NCBI RefSeq assembly: GCF_008843145.1
Contig: NZ_CP030265.1
Span: forward strand, 3,402,501 to 3,466,500
Reading direction: 5' to 3'
Source: Skermanella pratensis
Lineage (GTDB): Bacteria > Pseudomonadota > Alphaproteobacteria > Azospirillales > Azospirillaceae
DNA length: 64,000 bases
The translations under genes were made by a program, and so were the position numbers. The number at the start of each line of letters is the position of its first letter. The first letter of the stretch is position 1. A model generated the notes under the pieces. That model saw nothing but the letters and a program-made list of their open reading frames with translations. It had not been told where the DNA came from and made no database searches. Below, piece after piece: positions 41,785 through 52,058 of the stretch.

Positions 41785-43005
41785 ATGAACGCGTCCATTC
41801 CGTTTCGCCAGCCGCCGGGCGTCGCCGAGGCTGCCGGTTCCGTTTCGGAAGGGACGAACCGGCGGGTCGTGCTGGGGACCGACCGGCCGATGCGCCTGGA
41901 CTGCGGCGTCGAGCTGGCGAACTTCACCGTCGCCTACAGCACCTTCGGGACGCTGAACGCGGACCGGTCCAACGCCGTGATGGTCTGCCATGCGCTGACC
42001 GGCGACCATTTCGTGACCGACTACCATCCCGTCTCGGGCAAGCCGGGGTGGTGGAGCATGCTGGTCGGTCCCGGACGGCCGATCGACACCGACCGCTATT
42101 TCGTGATCTGCTCCAACGTGATCGGCGGCTGCATGGGAAGCATAGGCCCGGCCGAGACCGATCCCGCGACCGGCAAGCCTTATGGCCTGGGATTCCCGGT
42201 CATCACGATCGCCGACATGGTGCGGGCGCAGAAGCTGCTGGTCGATCATCTCGGCATCGACAAGCTGTTCTGCGTGGTCGGCGGCTCCATGGGCGGCATG
42301 CAGGTGCTGCAATGGGCGGTCAGCTATCCGGAGCATGTCTTCGCGGCGCTTCCTATCGCGACCGCCGCCCGCCATTCGGCCCAGAACATCGCCTTCCACG
42401 AGGTCGGGCGGCAGGCGATCATGGCCGATCCGGACTGGTGCGGCGGCGACTACCTGAACCAGGGAGTGCGGCCGCACCGCGGGCTGGCGGTGGCGCGGAT
42501 GGCCGCGCACATCACCTACCTGTCGGAGGCGGCGCTTCACCGCAAGTTCGGCCGCAACCTGCAGAACAGACAGGCGGTGACCTATGGTTTCGACGCCGAT
42601 TTCCAGGTCGAGAGCTACCTGAGGCACCAGGGCATCACCTTCGTCGACCGTTTTGACGCCAACTCGTACCTGTATATCACCCGGGCGATGGATTATTTCG
42701 ACCTGGCGGCGGAGCATGGCGGCGTTCTCGCCAATGCCTTCCGGTACAAGGACGGACCCACGCCGGTGCGGTTCTGCCTGACCTCGTTCTCCAGCGACTG
42801 GCTGTTCCCGACCACCGAGTCCCGGGCCGTCGTCCACGCGCTGAACGCGGTGGCCGCCAATGTCAGCTTCGTCGAGGTCGCGACCGACAAGGGGCACGAC
42901 GCCTTCCTGCTCGACGAACCGCAATTCCACCAGGTGGTGCGTGGGTTCCTGGACGGCTGCGCCGAACACAGGGGCCTGACCAGGCGGCGGGCGGCCACGG
43001 CATGA
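41785..43005 (+). CDS. metX: homoserine O-acyltransferase MetX
   Basis: It activates the hydroxyl of homoserine for methionine synthesis. The 406-residue alpha/beta-hydrolase-fold enzyme has nucleophile Ser168 in GGSMGGMQ, oxyanion segment CHALTGD (68-74), and Asp/His in the C-terminal part (DWLFPT; KGHDAF). Family members use acetyl-CoA or succinyl-CoA and sequence alone does not settle which; proteobacterial MetX next to metW often prefers succinyl-CoA. ATG 41785 is well placed after ~20 non-conserved codons. metW overlaps the stop by 4 bases. Confidence 0.94.
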   Translation: MNASIPFRQPPGVAEAAGSVSEGTNRRVVLGTDRPMRLDCGVELANFTVAYSTFGTLNADRSNAVMVCHALTGDHFVTDYHPVSGKPGWWSMLVGPGRPIDTDRYFVICSNVIGGCMGSIGPAETDPATGKPYGLGFPVITIADMVRAQKLLVDHLGIDKLFCVVGGSMGGMQVLQWAVSYPEHVFAALPIATAARHSAQNIAFHEVGRQAIMADPDWCGGDYLNQGVRPHRGLAVARMAAHITYLSEAALHRKFGRNLQNRQAVTYGFDADFQVESYLRHQGITFVDRFDANSYLYITRAMDYFDLAAEHGGVLANAFRYKDGPTPVRFCLTSFSSDWLFPTTESRAVVHALNAVAANVSFVEVATDKGHDAFLLDEPQFHQVVRGFLDGCAEHRGLTRRRAATA

Positions 43006-43661
43006 GCCCGCTCGACGACACCTCCTCCCGGAACCGCCGTTCCGGCACGATCCGCCTCGACCTCAAGCTGATCGCCGACATGGTCGAGCCGGGCAGCCGG
43101 GTGCTGGACATCGGCTGCGGCGACGGCGCATTGCTCGATTTCCTGGTCCACGAAAAGGGCGTGGACGGACGCGGGATCGAGCTGAGCATGGACGGGGTGC
43201 ATACCTGCGTCAGCCATGGCTTGTCGGTGATCCAGGGCGACGCCGAGACGGACCTGAAGGACTATCCGAGCGGCGCCTTCGACTATGTCATTCTCAGCCA
43301 GACTCTCCAGGCGATGCGGGCACCCCGCACCGTGCTGGAGGAGCTGGTTCGGATCGGCGACCGGGCCATCGTGTCGTTCCCGAACTTCGGCTATTGGCGG
43401 ATCCGCATGGCGCTGCTGTGGCTCGGCCGCATGCCGGTGACCGAACGCCTGGGCTATGAATGGTACGAGACGCCGAACATCCATTTCTGCACGATCAAGG
43501 ATTTCACCAGCCTGTGCGACCGGCTGGATATCAAGATCGACCGCAGCGTGATCCTCGGCCGCGACAACCGCCCCACACGCTTGGCATCGGCCGACCGAAC
43601 CGCCAACTTCTTCGGCGAGCAGGGCGTCTTCATGCTCCGCCGGAACGGCACGCACGGCTGA
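43002..43661 (+). CDS. metW: methionine biosynthesis protein MetW
   Basis: This 219-residue class I SAM-dependent methyltransferase-like protein has motif [16 protein letters not shown] and the family words [32 protein letters not shown] and [11 protein letters not shown]...[26 protein letters not shown]. MetW stimulates or partners MetX in proteobacteria. ATG overlaps the metX stop (ATGA), the standard metXW arrangement. All conserved blocks are present. Confidence 0.95.
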   Translation: MSPLDDTSSRNRRSGTIRLDLKLIADMVEPGSRVLDIGCGDGALLDFLVHEKGVDGRGIELSMDGVHTCVSHGLSVIQGDAETDLKDYPSGAFDYVILSQTLQAMRAPRTVLEELVRIGDRAIVSFPNFGYWRIRMALLWLGRMPVTERLGYEWYETPNIHFCTIKDFTSLCDRLDIKIDRSVILGRDNRPTRLASADRTANFFGEQGVFMLRRNGTHG

Positions 43662-43679
43662 GGCCGGCAGACGCGCCGG

Positions 43680-44090
43680 TCAGAAGCCGACGCAGGCCGG
43701 GCGCGTCATGGTCAGCACGGACTGCTGGTTGAAGCGCCGCTTGTAGGCGTCGGCGACCTCCGCGATGCGCGGGCGGTCCCGGGCCGCGTCGGACAGGACG
43801 ACCACCAGCATCTTGGCCGGCTCCCGCACGATGGTGCCGTTGCCGGTGTCCCGCCACTGGCCGCCGGCATCCAGGACCGTCAGGCCGTCGGGGAAGCGCG
43901 GCGTCACCTCCTCGTCCATGAAGCGGCTCCAGTCGGCATCGGTCACGCCCAGGCTGTTCCCGATGTTGCGTCCGAACACGACCTCCGCCACGAGGCCGGG
44001 GTTCGCGCCGGGTCCGCAGCCCGCCGCCATCGGGCCGGCGCAGCCGCCGAGCAGGGCAGCCGCCAGTCCCAGCACCGCCAATCCCCTCAT
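43680..44090 (-). CDS. DUF3574 lipoprotein
   Basis: This 136-residue protein has a lipoprotein signal (MRGLAVLGLAAALLGGC, Cys17). The mature part (LVAEVVFGRNIG...VTDADWSRFMDEEVTPRFPDGLTVLDAGGQWRD, then REPAKMLVVVL...IAEVADAYKRRFNQQSVL) matches DUF3574, a family of small periplasmic proteins of unknown function. GGAGAGGG precedes ATG 44090. It is convergent with metW. Confidence 0.87.
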   Translation of the reverse strand: MRGLAVLGLAAALLGGCAGPMAAGCGPGANPGLVAEVVFGRNIGNSLGVTDADWSRFMDEEVTPRFPDGLTVLDAGGQWRDTGNGTIVREPAKMLVVVLSDAARDRPRIAEVADAYKRRFNQQSVLTMTRPACVGF

Positions 44091-44174
44091 CGCCCTCTCC
44101 CGCTGCGGTGATTTGCCTGATTGAACGCCTCGGGTCCGGTCTTCATGGTCGCCGCACCTGGAAAGCGGACGGCA

Positions 44175-45611
44175 ATGACTACGGCGATCGATAACACGGG
44201 GTTCCAAGACAAGACCTACGATTCCTGGTCGGATTACAGGGTATATGCGGCGGCGGCGCTGGCCATTCTCTACTATGTCGCACTTTGGGGCATTTACCGG
44301 CCCTACAACATAGACGATCCCTGGTTCCTGGCGTATTCATACAGTCTTTGTCACAGGCAGAGCGAGCTGGATCTAGCCTTCGGAAACAAGTTCCCGAACG
44401 GCATGGGCGGCACGATAGCGTTCGGCAAGTTCGCGGCATATGCCCAATGCGCGTTCTTCGACCGGTTCGGGTGGACGCGAACTTCCCTGGAAGTCCTGTC
44501 AAAACTGGTTTCCTTCGCCGGCTTGGGCCTGCTCAGCCTGTTCCTGGCGCGGATCGGCGTCGGCAGACGGATGGTCCTGTGCTACGGGATCGCGTTCATC
44601 GTGCTGGAATCGTTCTTCGGCATGGCATCGCAGGCGAAATACGAATGCTTCGTCTTTCTGCTGATGTCCGGGTCGTTGCTGCTGGCATCCCTCGGTCGTC
44701 CCTTCATGGCGGGGTTCGTCGCCGCGCTGGCGGTGGAAATCCAACCGATGGGGATAGTGGTCCCTGTCCTGGCTGGTACCTACCTAGCGGTCGCGGCGGA
44801 CGGATGGCACCATCGGAGGCGGGCATTGGCGGCCCTGACGGCAGGCACTTGCCTCGCGGTACCGGTCTATCTTCTTCTCCACCCCAACATCCTGTCGGCC
44901 TTCAATCCGGTGAACCGGATCGACGGCACCTGGCTCTTCCATCCCGGGTTTCTTTACTCCTACTTCTGGGAAACCCAGTACAAGCGCCATCTGCCGGAAC
45001 TGGCGGTGTTCGCAGCCGCCGTCGCGCTGTACATCCGACGCCGCGACCCCGGTCCGGGCCGCTTGGCCTTCGCCTTCGCAGCGGCGGCGACAGCCGCATC
45101 GTTCCTGCTGAAATGGCCCAACTACCATTATACCGTCTTCTGGTACTGGGCGGCGCTGCTCCTCGTGTTCCAGGTGGCCGGAACCTCCCGGCGGGCAAGC
45201 TTCATATGCCTGGCCGCCGCACTCTACCTGCTGCCTCAGTACGGGTACGTGTACGCCAGGAACCGCGCCCAGGGATTGTCGGAAGCTCATTTCGCGTCGG
45301 TCAGGTCTGCGATTCATGAGATCGCCGGCACGCAGGAGCCGGTTCCCGTCTTCGGTGACTACACGATCTGGTTCGCCATGCCCGAGCTGTTCACCGTGGC
45401 GAACCGGGAGAACTTCGCCCTGGCGGGGGAATCCGCCGTGGTGGCCTGCCTGGACGATCCGCCGGTCAGGGAGCCGCAGGCGCTGACCTGTTCCGACATA
45501 CGCGCGGCCTTCGATCTGGTTGCGGTCCGGGAGATCGACCTGAACAGCATCAGGGTGAAGCTGTTCGTTCCCGCGCGGCCGGATCGACCGGAGCCAGACG
45601 CCGGCCTGTAA
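44175..45611 (+). CDS. polytopic membrane protein, possible GT-C glycosyltransferase
   Basis: The protein has 478 residues and about ten predicted membrane helices. After the first helix comes IYRPYNIDDPWFLAYSYSL, an Asp-Asp pair in the first extracytoplasmic loop like the catalytic acid of GT-C (dolichyl/undecaprenyl-phosphate sugar-dependent) enzymes. The C-terminal ~90 residues are soluble (VPVFGDYTIWFAMPELFTVANRENFAL). I do not recognise a precise family. Codon use is slightly less GC-rich than neighbours, which may reflect later acquisition. ATG 44121 would add 18 residues. Confidence 0.65.
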   Translation: MTTAIDNTGFQDKTYDSWSDYRVYAAAALAILYYVALWGIYRPYNIDDPWFLAYSYSLCHRQSELDLAFGNKFPNGMGGTIAFGKFAAYAQCAFFDRFGWTRTSLEVLSKLVSFAGLGLLSLFLARIGVGRRMVLCYGIAFIVLESFFGMASQAKYECFVFLLMSGSLLLASLGRPFMAGFVAALAVEIQPMGIVVPVLAGTYLAVAADGWHHRRRALAALTAGTCLAVPVYLLLHPNILSAFNPVNRIDGTWLFHPGFLYSYFWETQYKRHLPELAVFAAAVALYIRRRDPGPGRLAFAFAAAATAASFLLKWPNYHYTVFWYWAALLLVFQVAGTSRRASFICLAAALYLLPQYGYVYARNRAQGLSEAHFASVRSAIHEIAGTQEPVPVFGDYTIWFAMPELFTVANRENFALAGESAVVACLDDPPVREPQALTCSDIRAAFDLVAVREIDLNSIRVKLFVPARPDRPEPDAGL

Positions 45612-45666
45612 CGTCCGGACCGGTCGGCTGTTGTCCTGGGGAGCAACCGTCCCGAAGGATCCCGTC

Positions 45667-46020
45667 ATGCGTCTGCCGCCACTCGTCGCATTCTACACGG
45701 CCCTGGTGCTGGGCTCCCCGGCCGCCCTGGCGCAGGCACCGGCCAATCCGAGCAACGATCCGGCCGACCGGCCCCTGATGACGGCTCCACAGCCCGGCGA
45801 CCAGACGACGACCGATGAGGTCACCCCGACTCCGGGCATCTCCGGCGAGGCGCCCAGCCGGGAGCTGACCGGCCAGGGCAATACCGGCGTACCGGGCGGC
45901 ACCCCCCAGGCGGAGGATACGCCCGCCGAGATGACCGGACCCGGCGAGGCCCAGAGCGAAGGAGCCAACCCTCCCCCGGCCATCGGGACGCCGCCGGGCG
46001 GGCAACCCCCTCAGCGGTGA
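45667..46020 (+). CDS. small secreted Pro/Gly/Thr-rich protein
   Basis: The protein has 117 residues. A signal peptide (MRLPPLVAFYTALVLGSPAALAQ) is followed by a low-complexity chain rich in Pro, Gly, Thr, Glu and Gln (QPGDQTTTDEVTPTPGISGEAPS) with no cysteine or recognisable domain. AAGGA lies 7 bases before the ATG. Likely an intrinsically disordered periplasmic protein; function unknown. Confidence 0.6.
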   Translation: MRLPPLVAFYTALVLGSPAALAQAPANPSNDPADRPLMTAPQPGDQTTTDEVTPTPGISGEAPSRELTGQGNTGVPGGTPQAEDTPAEMTGPGEAQSEGANPPPAIGTPPGGQPPQR

Positions 46021-46026
46021 TGCGGC

Positions 46027-46533
46027 TCAGCCGGCGACGCGGCGCCTCAACTCGGCGAGCCATCCCTCGACCCGCCGGCGGTTGACCCCCATGTCCGAAT
46101 AGCCGAACCGCGAGCGGCTGTAGACGGCGACCGTCGACCCGCCGTCTCCCGCCGGCAGTATCGCGACGTCGATATGGTCGGGAAAGCGCAGCACGGCGCT
46201 GCGCTGGACCAGCAGCATCCGCATGCCGTCGGGCGACCGTTCCAGAAGGGCCGTGCGCGGGGCCTCCTCGACCAGCGCGAGCATGGCGTCGCGCAGACGT
46301 TCCGCCGGGACCGGGAACACGGGACTCTCGGCGTCCGGCCCGGCTTTCGGAGTCGTTCCCGGAGGTGCGACGAGGAACTGGTTCGGCGTGGATGCGCGTT
46401 CCAGAGCCGCGAAGTCGGTCAGGGCGCGGTCGCCCGGCGCCCCGTCGGCCCAGGGTCCGAGCTGCCAGCCATACCAGCCGACGGCCGCGAGGAGGATCAC
46501 GGCCAGCAAGGCTCTGGCGACGGACTTCAGCAT
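46027..46533 (-). CDS. DUF1499 domain-containing protein
   Basis: The protein has 168 residues. One N-terminal membrane helix (~7-25, [19 protein letters not shown]) is followed by a DUF1499 domain: [91 protein letters not shown]. The last stretch ([18 protein letters not shown]) is the family hallmark. The function is unknown; members are periplasm-facing in many Gram-negatives and also in plastids. Confidence 0.9.
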   Translation of the reverse strand: MLKSVARALLAVILLAAVGWYGWQLGPWADGAPGDRALTDFAALERASTPNQFLVAPPGTTPKAGPDAESPVFPVPAERLRDAMLALVEEAPRTALLERSPDGMRMLLVQRSAVLRFPDHIDVAILPAGDGGSTVAVYSRSRFGYSDMGVNRRRVEGWLAELRRRVAG

Positions 46534-46685
46534 GTCGGCTCCTGAGAAAAAGAAAAGCGCGGTACGGCCCCGGCATCGGGTGTAACTTCATGGACGGCAC
46601 CGGGCAAGGCCGCTCTGGACCCTTGCCAATCCGCATCGGATGCGCCATCTGCGCAGTTTGGTCCATGAAGGCAAGCACCGTACAG

Positions 46686-48053
46686 ATGAGCATATCGCAG
46701 CAGCACCTCCCCCGCCCCGTCCATGTCATCGGCGGCGGCCTCGCCGGCAGCGAAGCCGCCTGGCAGATCGCCTCGGCCGGCGTTCCGGTCGTGCTGCACG
46801 AGATGCGCCCCGTGCGCAAGACCGACGCCCACCAGACCGATGGGCTGGCGGAAATGGTGTGCTCGAACTCGTTCCGGTCCGACGATGCCGAATACAACGC
46901 GGTCGGTCTCCTGCACGAGGAGATGCGCCGCTGCGGATCGCTGATCCTGCGCTGCGCCGACGTCCACAAGGTGCCGGCCGGCGGCGCTCTGGCGGTGGAC
47001 CGCGACCGCTTCTCGGCGGCCGTGTCCGAGGCGCTGGCGAGCCATCCGCTGGTCACCATCGTCCGGGAGGAGGTCGCCGGCCTGCCGCCGGCCGACTGGG
47101 ACAGCGTGATCGTCGCGACCGGCCCCCTGACCTCTCCGGCGCTGGCCGAGGCGGTCCGGGAACTGACCGGCGAGGAGAGCCTGGCCTTCTTCGACGCGAT
47201 CGCGCCGATCGTCTACAAGGAGAGCATCGACCTGTCCAAGGCTTGGTTCCAGTCGCGCTACGACAAGCCCGGCCCCGGCGGTACCGGCCAGGACTATATC
47301 AACTGCGCCATGGACAGGGGACAATACGAAGCCTTCATCCAGGCCCTGCTCGACGCGCCCAAGACGGACTTCAAGGAGTGGGAGAAGAACACCCCCTACT
47401 TCGAAGGTTGCCTGCCGATCGAGGTGATGGCGTCGCGCGGCATTGACACACTGCGCTATGGCCCGATGAAGCCGGTCGGCCTGACCAACCCCCATACCGG
47501 TGGCCGCTCCCACGCGATCGTCCAGCTTCGCCAGGACAACGCGCTGGGCACGCTCTATAATCTGGTCGGTTTCCAGACCAAGATGAAGTATGCCGACCAG
47601 ACGCGGGTGTTCCGCATGATCCCAGGGCTCGAGAATGCGGAATTCGCGCGCCTGGGAGGCCTGCACCGCAACACCTTCCTGAACAGCCCCAAGCTGCTCG
47701 ACCGGGAAATGCGCCTGAAGGCGATGCCGAACCTGCGCTTCGCCGGCCAGGTGACCGGCGTAGAGGGCTATGTCGAGTCCGCCGCCATCGGGCTGCTGAC
47801 CGGCCGCTTCGCCGGAGCCGAACGGCTGGGCAGGACCTGTGCCGCTCCGCCGGCCACGACGGCGCTCGGCGCGCTGCTGAACCACATCACCGGCGGCGCC
47901 GACGCCGAGACCTTCCAGCCCATGAACGTCAATTTCGGCCTTTTTCCGGACTTGGAAGGCAAGATCAAGGGCCGGGACCGCAAATTGGCCTATACCAGGC
48001 GAGCGCTGAACGACCTGGATGACTGGTTGGGAACGAGGCGGGCCGCGGAGTAA
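46686..48053 (+). CDS. trmFO: methylenetetrahydrofolate--tRNA-(uracil-5-)-methyltransferase
   Basis: It makes 5-methyluridine at position 54 of tRNA using methylenetetrahydrofolate and FADH2. The 455-residue protein has the FAD motif [16 protein letters not shown] (residues 14-29), then the TrmFO/GidA-like segments [11 protein letters not shown] (with the family Cys), [28 protein letters not shown] and [23 protein letters not shown] 46686 gives the correct N terminus; the frame is open upstream but reads into the divergent DUF1499 gene. Complete and normal length. Confidence 0.96.
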   Translation: MSISQQHLPRPVHVIGGGLAGSEAAWQIASAGVPVVLHEMRPVRKTDAHQTDGLAEMVCSNSFRSDDAEYNAVGLLHEEMRRCGSLILRCADVHKVPAGGALAVDRDRFSAAVSEALASHPLVTIVREEVAGLPPADWDSVIVATGPLTSPALAEAVRELTGEESLAFFDAIAPIVYKESIDLSKAWFQSRYDKPGPGGTGQDYINCAMDRGQYEAFIQALLDAPKTDFKEWEKNTPYFEGCLPIEVMASRGIDTLRYGPMKPVGLTNPHTGGRSHAIVQLRQDNALGTLYNLVGFQTKMKYADQTRVFRMIPGLENAEFARLGGLHRNTFLNSPKLLDREMRLKAMPNLRFAGQVTGVEGYVESAAIGLLTGRFAGAERLGRTCAAPPATTALGALLNHITGGADAETFQPMNVNFGLFPDLEGKIKGRDRKLAYTRRALNDLDDWLGTRRAAE

Positions 48054-48119
48054 CATCGGCGGAGCGGTCAACAGCCGACCGATCCGCATCGGGTACGTCT
48101 CGAGGAACAGTCCGGGAAG

Positions 48120-49328
48120 ATGGACAAGCCTGAAGAACGGCAGATGATCGCGGCCGACGTTTCGGCGATCGGCAAAATCGGCGCCGTGCCATCGATCCTG
48201 GAAGTGGTTGCGGAGACCACCGGCATGGGATTCGTGACTGTCGCCCGCGTGACGGAGGGCACCTGGACTGCGTGCGCAATCCTCGACAGGATCAGTTTCG
48301 GGCTGCCGGTCGGGGGCGAACTCGACGTGAGCACGACCTTGTGCAGCGAAGTGCGGGACAACCGTCTTCCCATCATCATCGACAACGCGGCGGAAGACCT
48401 GCGCTATCGCGACCACCACACGCCGAAGCTCTACAACATCAAGAGCTACATCTCGTTTCCGATCTTCAGGGGCAACGGCGAGTATTTCGGCACCCTCTGT
48501 GCCATAGACCCCCATCCGGCCAAGGTTTCGGACCCCCGGATCACATCCATGATGGAGGCCTTCTCCAAGCTTATCGGAATGCAGCTGGAAAGCGAGGAGC
48601 GGCACCTCAAGGCCCAGGCGGATCTGCTGAGCGAGCAGCAGACATCGGAACTGCGCGAACAGTTCATCGCGGTGCTCGGCCATGATTTGCGCAACCCGCT
48701 GTTCGCCATCGAGTCGGGCACCAACCTGCTGTTGCGGAAGAAGCTCGATCCCGCCTCGCGCTCGCTGGTCGAGCATATGCGGACGAGCAGCAGGCGCGCT
48801 TCCCGGCTGGTGGGCGACGTGCTCGATTTCGCCCGCGGGCGGCTGGGCGGCGGCATCCCGCTGAATGTGGAGGACGCGCCGGACCTTGAGGAAACCCTGC
48901 AACACGTCATCGCGGAGCTGCAGGGCATCCACCCGGCCCGAAGCATCCGCTGCGCCTTCGATATCGCCGAGACCGTCCCCTGCGACCGCGACCGGATCGC
49001 CCAGCTGCTGTCCAACCTGCTGACGAACGCGCTGACCCACGGCGCGTCGGACCAGCCGGTGGATGTCGCGGCGTACACGGGCGGCGGAAGCTTCGTCCTC
49101 TCGGTCACCAACCGGGGACCGTCGATCCCCGCCGAGATGCTGCCGAAGCTGTTCCGGCCGTTCCAGCGGTCGGTCGCCGCCGCTCCGCAGGACGGGCTGG
49201 GCCTCGGCCTCTACATCGCCTCCCAGATCGCCGAGTCCCATGGCGGGCGGATGGATGCGTCCTCATCGCCGGAAGCCGGCACGGGTTTCAGGTTCACCAT
49301 GCCGCTGCGGGGCGGCCGGGCCGGCTAA
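48120..49328 (+). CDS. GAF-domain sensor histidine kinase
   Basis: The protein has 402 residues. The N-terminal GAF domain (~20-160) is followed by a linker coiled coil, the HisKA domain with phosphoacceptor His188 (FIAVLGHDLRNPL) and a HATPase_c domain (N-box LSNLLTNALTHG, G-boxes GLGLGLYIASQIAESHGG and GTGFRF). There is no membrane segment, so it senses an internal or diffusible signal; GAF ligands range from haem to small metabolites. No response regulator gene is adjacent. It ends 4 bases into the convergent gene at 49325. Confidence 0.92.
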   Translation: MDKPEERQMIAADVSAIGKIGAVPSILEVVAETTGMGFVTVARVTEGTWTACAILDRISFGLPVGGELDVSTTLCSEVRDNRLPIIIDNAAEDLRYRDHHTPKLYNIKSYISFPIFRGNGEYFGTLCAIDPHPAKVSDPRITSMMEAFSKLIGMQLESEERHLKAQADLLSEQQTSELREQFIAVLGHDLRNPLFAIESGTNLLLRKKLDPASRSLVEHMRTSSRRASRLVGDVLDFARGRLGGGIPLNVEDAPDLEETLQHVIAELQGIHPARSIRCAFDIAETVPCDRDRIAQLLSNLLTNALTHGASDQPVDVAAYTGGGSFVLSVTNRGPSIPAEMLPKLFRPFQRSVAAAPQDGLGLGLYIASQIAESHGGRMDASSSPEAGTGFRFTMPLRGGRAG

Positions 49329-50176
49329 TACCTGCCCGTCATCGCCCGCCACGCCAGCCGGGCCTGCCGGAACGGGTTGGGCATCTGGACACGCGGGGCG
49401 AAGACGTCGTTGCCGGCCTTTCCGATGACGCCAAGATAAATGTCGGCGAGGGTCGCGGTCAGCAGCGCCGGATGTCCCGCGCGCGGCACCTGTCCGCGCA
49501 ATGCCCGCGCCTCCTCAAGATGCGTCCGCGCCATCGCGGCCACCTCGGACACGACGCCCTTCAACCCTTCGGGCGGCTTCAGGTCGAACAGGCTCCGCTC
49601 CGAGACGCCATGGCGCTCCAGCACCTCCCTGGGCAGGTACAGCCGATGGCTGCGGGCATGGAAGGGTACCGCGCGCAACAGCCCGGTCAGCGCCCAGGCG
49701 GTGCCGACATGCCGGGCCGCGGAAGCGGCCGGCGCATCGCGCACGCCCAGGATCTCCAGCGCGAGCTTGGCCAGCGGGGCCGACGTGACCTCCGCATAGC
49801 TGGCCAGGCAGGTCTTGTCGGCCGGCGGCTCGTCGGTCAGGTCGGCTTCCCGGCCATCGATCAGCGTTTCGAAATGGGCGCGGGTCAGGTCGAAGCGGCG
49901 GATCGCGTCGGCCAGCGGCGCCAGCACCTCGTGACGCCGTCCGGCCCCGGCATACACCTCGCCGATGCTGTCGTGCCACCACTGCAGCCGGATCTGGCCG
50001 AGGACGGGTTCGGTAACCACCTCCCTGGTCTTGGCGATCTCCAGGTTGAAGGCGTAGAGCGCGAACAGCGCCTCGCGCCGGTCGGGCGGGGCGAACAGGC
50101 AGGTCAGGAACCGATCGTTGTCGTATTTCCGGACCTCCTGCCCGCAATAGGACAGGGCCGCGTCGGAGTTAGCCAT
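49325..50176 (-). CDS. squalene/phytoene synthase-like protein, NDUFAF6 type
   Basis: The protein has 283 residues. The fold of trans-isoprenyl diphosphate synthases is recognisable (LFALYAFNLEIAKTREVV...LGQIRLQWWHDSIGEVYAG; GTAWALTGLLRAVPFHARSHRLYLPREVL), but the Asp-rich catalytic motifs DxxxD are not seen: the segment that should read YAFCRxxDDxxD is YAFNLEIAKTRE. This is the pattern of NDUFAF6 (C8orf38), a complex I assembly factor family conserved in Alphaproteobacteria. An enzymatic role is therefore unlikely. It is divergent from hpnC, a true family member. Confidence 0.82.
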   Translation of the reverse strand: MANSDAALSYCGQEVRKYDNDRFLTCLFAPPDRREALFALYAFNLEIAKTREVVTEPVLGQIRLQWWHDSIGEVYAGAGRRHEVLAPLADAIRRFDLTRAHFETLIDGREADLTDEPPADKTCLASYAEVTSAPLAKLALEILGVRDAPAASAARHVGTAWALTGLLRAVPFHARSHRLYLPREVLERHGVSERSLFDLKPPEGLKGVVSEVAAMARTHLEEARALRGQVPRAGHPALLTATLADIYLGVIGKAGNDVFAPRVQMPNPFRQARLAWRAMTGRY

Positions 50177-50318
50177 GAAATTTCGAGGGAAGCCGCATCG
50201 TGACGAAGGAAACCAGTGCCAACATGCTCTATAGTGGACCTCTGGCGCCATGACATATTGGCCTCGCGCGGCTGATCGGCCAGACCCTGAAGCCCGACCT
50301 CGCTCAACGCGGACACCC

Positions 50319-51191
50319 ATGGCCGAGTTCAACATCGCACCGCCCGCCACAGGAAGCACCGAACCGTCAGCGAAGAAGGACGCGAGCGGGGAGAATTTCC
50401 CGGTTGCATCGCGGCTGCTGCCGAAACGCCTCCGCCCGCACGTGATGGCATTCTATCATTTCGTGCGCCTGGGCGACGACATCGCCGACGATCCCGATCT
50501 GGAGCCGGAACTGAAGCTGAGCCACCTGGACGCGCTGGAGCGCGCGCTGGTCAAGGGCGAGGCCCACAGCGCCTATCTCCAGCCCGCGCTGGACCTGCAC
50601 GCCAGCCTGAAGCTGACCCGGATCCCCGACACCCACGCCCGGCAGGTGCTCCAGGCCTTCCGGCGCGACGCCAAGAGCACGCCGTGCCGGACCTGGAGCG
50701 ACCTGATGCTCTATTGCCGCTATTCGGCGGCGCCGGTCGGCCGCTATCTGCTGGACCTCCATGGCGAGGGGGCGAAGGCGGTCGGGCCGTCGGACGCGCT
50801 GTGCGCGGCGCTCCAGATCCTCAACCATCTTCAGGACTGCCGGGAGGACTGGGTCGAGCTGGGGCGCTGCTATATCCCGCGGATCTGGTTCGAGCAGTCC
50901 AAGGTCAGCCCGGAACGGCTGGTCGAGCGCAGCTCGAACGACCAGCTGCGCGCGATCCTGGACCGCACCCTGGACGAGGTGGACAAGCTTCTGGAACGCG
51001 CGGCGCCGCTTCCCGGCCTGGTCGTCCATCGCGGGCTCCGGCTGGAAAGCGCCGTGATCCTCAGCCTCGCGCGGGCGCTGTCGCGGCAGCTCCGCCGGCA
51101 GGACCCGCTGGCCCGCCGGGTAAAGCTGACCACGCCCGCCAGGGTCGTGGCGACGTTCCAGGGCATCGTGGCCGGACTGAGCACCAGATGA
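50319..51191 (+). CDS. hpnC: hydroxysqualene synthase HpnC
   Basis: It converts presqualene diphosphate to hydroxysqualene in hopanoid synthesis. The 290-residue protein has Asp motif 1 FYHFVRLGDDIADDP (catalytic DDxxD), LMLYCRYSAAPVGRYLLDLHGE, and motif 2 QILNHLQDCREDWVELGRCYIP, the HpnC-specific version of the second Asp motif. It heads hpnC-hpnD-hpnE, with hpnD overlapping by 4 bases. Squalene-hopene cyclase is not in the window. Confidence 0.94.
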   Translation: MAEFNIAPPATGSTEPSAKKDASGENFPVASRLLPKRLRPHVMAFYHFVRLGDDIADDPDLEPELKLSHLDALERALVKGEAHSAYLQPALDLHASLKLTRIPDTHARQVLQAFRRDAKSTPCRTWSDLMLYCRYSAAPVGRYLLDLHGEGAKAVGPSDALCAALQILNHLQDCREDWVELGRCYIPRIWFEQSKVSPERLVERSSNDQLRAILDRTLDEVDKLLERAAPLPGLVVHRGLRLESAVILSLARALSRQLRRQDPLARRVKLTTPARVVATFQGIVAGLSTR

Positions 51192-52051
51192 CTGCGCAGA
51201 TGGCCGATTCCGCTGCCCCGGGAGAGATCGCGGGGAAGTCCGGCACGACCTTCTTCTGGCCCATGCTGCTGCTGCCCCGGCGCAAGCGAGCCGCCATGTT
51301 CGCGATCTACGCCTTCTGCCGGCAGGTCGACGACATCGTCGACGAGCCGGGGCCGGTGGAGGAGAAGCGGGCGGCGCTGGCCGCCTGGCGGGAGCAGATC
51401 CGCTCCCTCTATCTGGGCGGGGCACCGGTCGGGCCGGTCGCCGCCGGCCTCGCCGACGCCATCGCCCGCTACCACCTGCCCCGCGGCGAGCTGGAAGCGG
51501 TGATCGACGGCATGGCGATGGACCTGGGAACGCCCCTGCGGGCGCCGCCGCTCGATACGCTCCGCGTCTATTGCCGGCGGGTCGCCGGCGCGGTCGGCCT
51601 GCTGACGATCCGCGTGTTCGACCGGGCCGACGCCGAGACCGAGGCCTTCGCCCTGGCCGTCGGCGACGCGCTCCAGATGACCAACATCCTGCGCGACCTG
51701 GAGGAGGACGCATCGATCGGACGCCTCTATCTCCCGCGGGAGCTTCTGGTCCGCGCCGGCATCTCCGCGAGTGATCCGGCGGAGGTCCTGCGCCACCCCA
51801 ACCTGGGCAAGGCATGCGACGCGGTGGCGGACATGGCGGAGGCCCGGTTCGCCGAGGCCGACCGCCTGATGGCGGGCTGGCCGAGGCGCCGACTGTGGGC
51901 GGCCCGCGCCATGATGATGCTGTACCGGCGCATGCTGGAGCGGCTGCGGGCACGGGGCTGGCACGACATGGGACGACGGCCGCGCCTGCCCCGGTCGGAA
52001 AAGGCCTGGGTGACGCTGCGCTGCATGGTCGGACGGCCACCCCGGAGTTGA
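51188..52051 (+). CDS. hpnD: presqualene diphosphate synthase HpnD
   Basis: It joins two farnesyl diphosphates to presqualene diphosphate. The 287-residue protein has motif 1 IYAFCRQVDDIVDEP and motif 2 ALQMTNILRDLEEDASIGRLYLP, both Asp motifs intact. ATG 51188 overlaps the hpnC stop (ATGA); an alternative is ATG 51200. It feeds HpnC and HpnE to produce squalene. Confidence 0.95.
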   Translation: MTAQMADSAAPGEIAGKSGTTFFWPMLLLPRRKRAAMFAIYAFCRQVDDIVDEPGPVEEKRAALAAWREQIRSLYLGGAPVGPVAAGLADAIARYHLPRGELEAVIDGMAMDLGTPLRAPPLDTLRVYCRRVAGAVGLLTIRVFDRADAETEAFALAVGDALQMTNILRDLEEDASIGRLYLPRELLVRAGISASDPAEVLRHPNLGKACDAVADMAEARFAEADRLMAGWPRRRLWAARAMMMLYRRMLERLRARGWHDMGRRPRLPRSEKAWVTLRCMVGRPPRS

Positions 52052-52058
52052 AGCCGCC

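Noticed and set aside
46527-49241. Very long minus-strand frame opposite trmFO and the histidine kinase
   Set aside because: Both genes on the plus strand have complete families; the antisense product has no recognisable motif. Only the DUF1499 end (46027-46533) is real and in its own frame.
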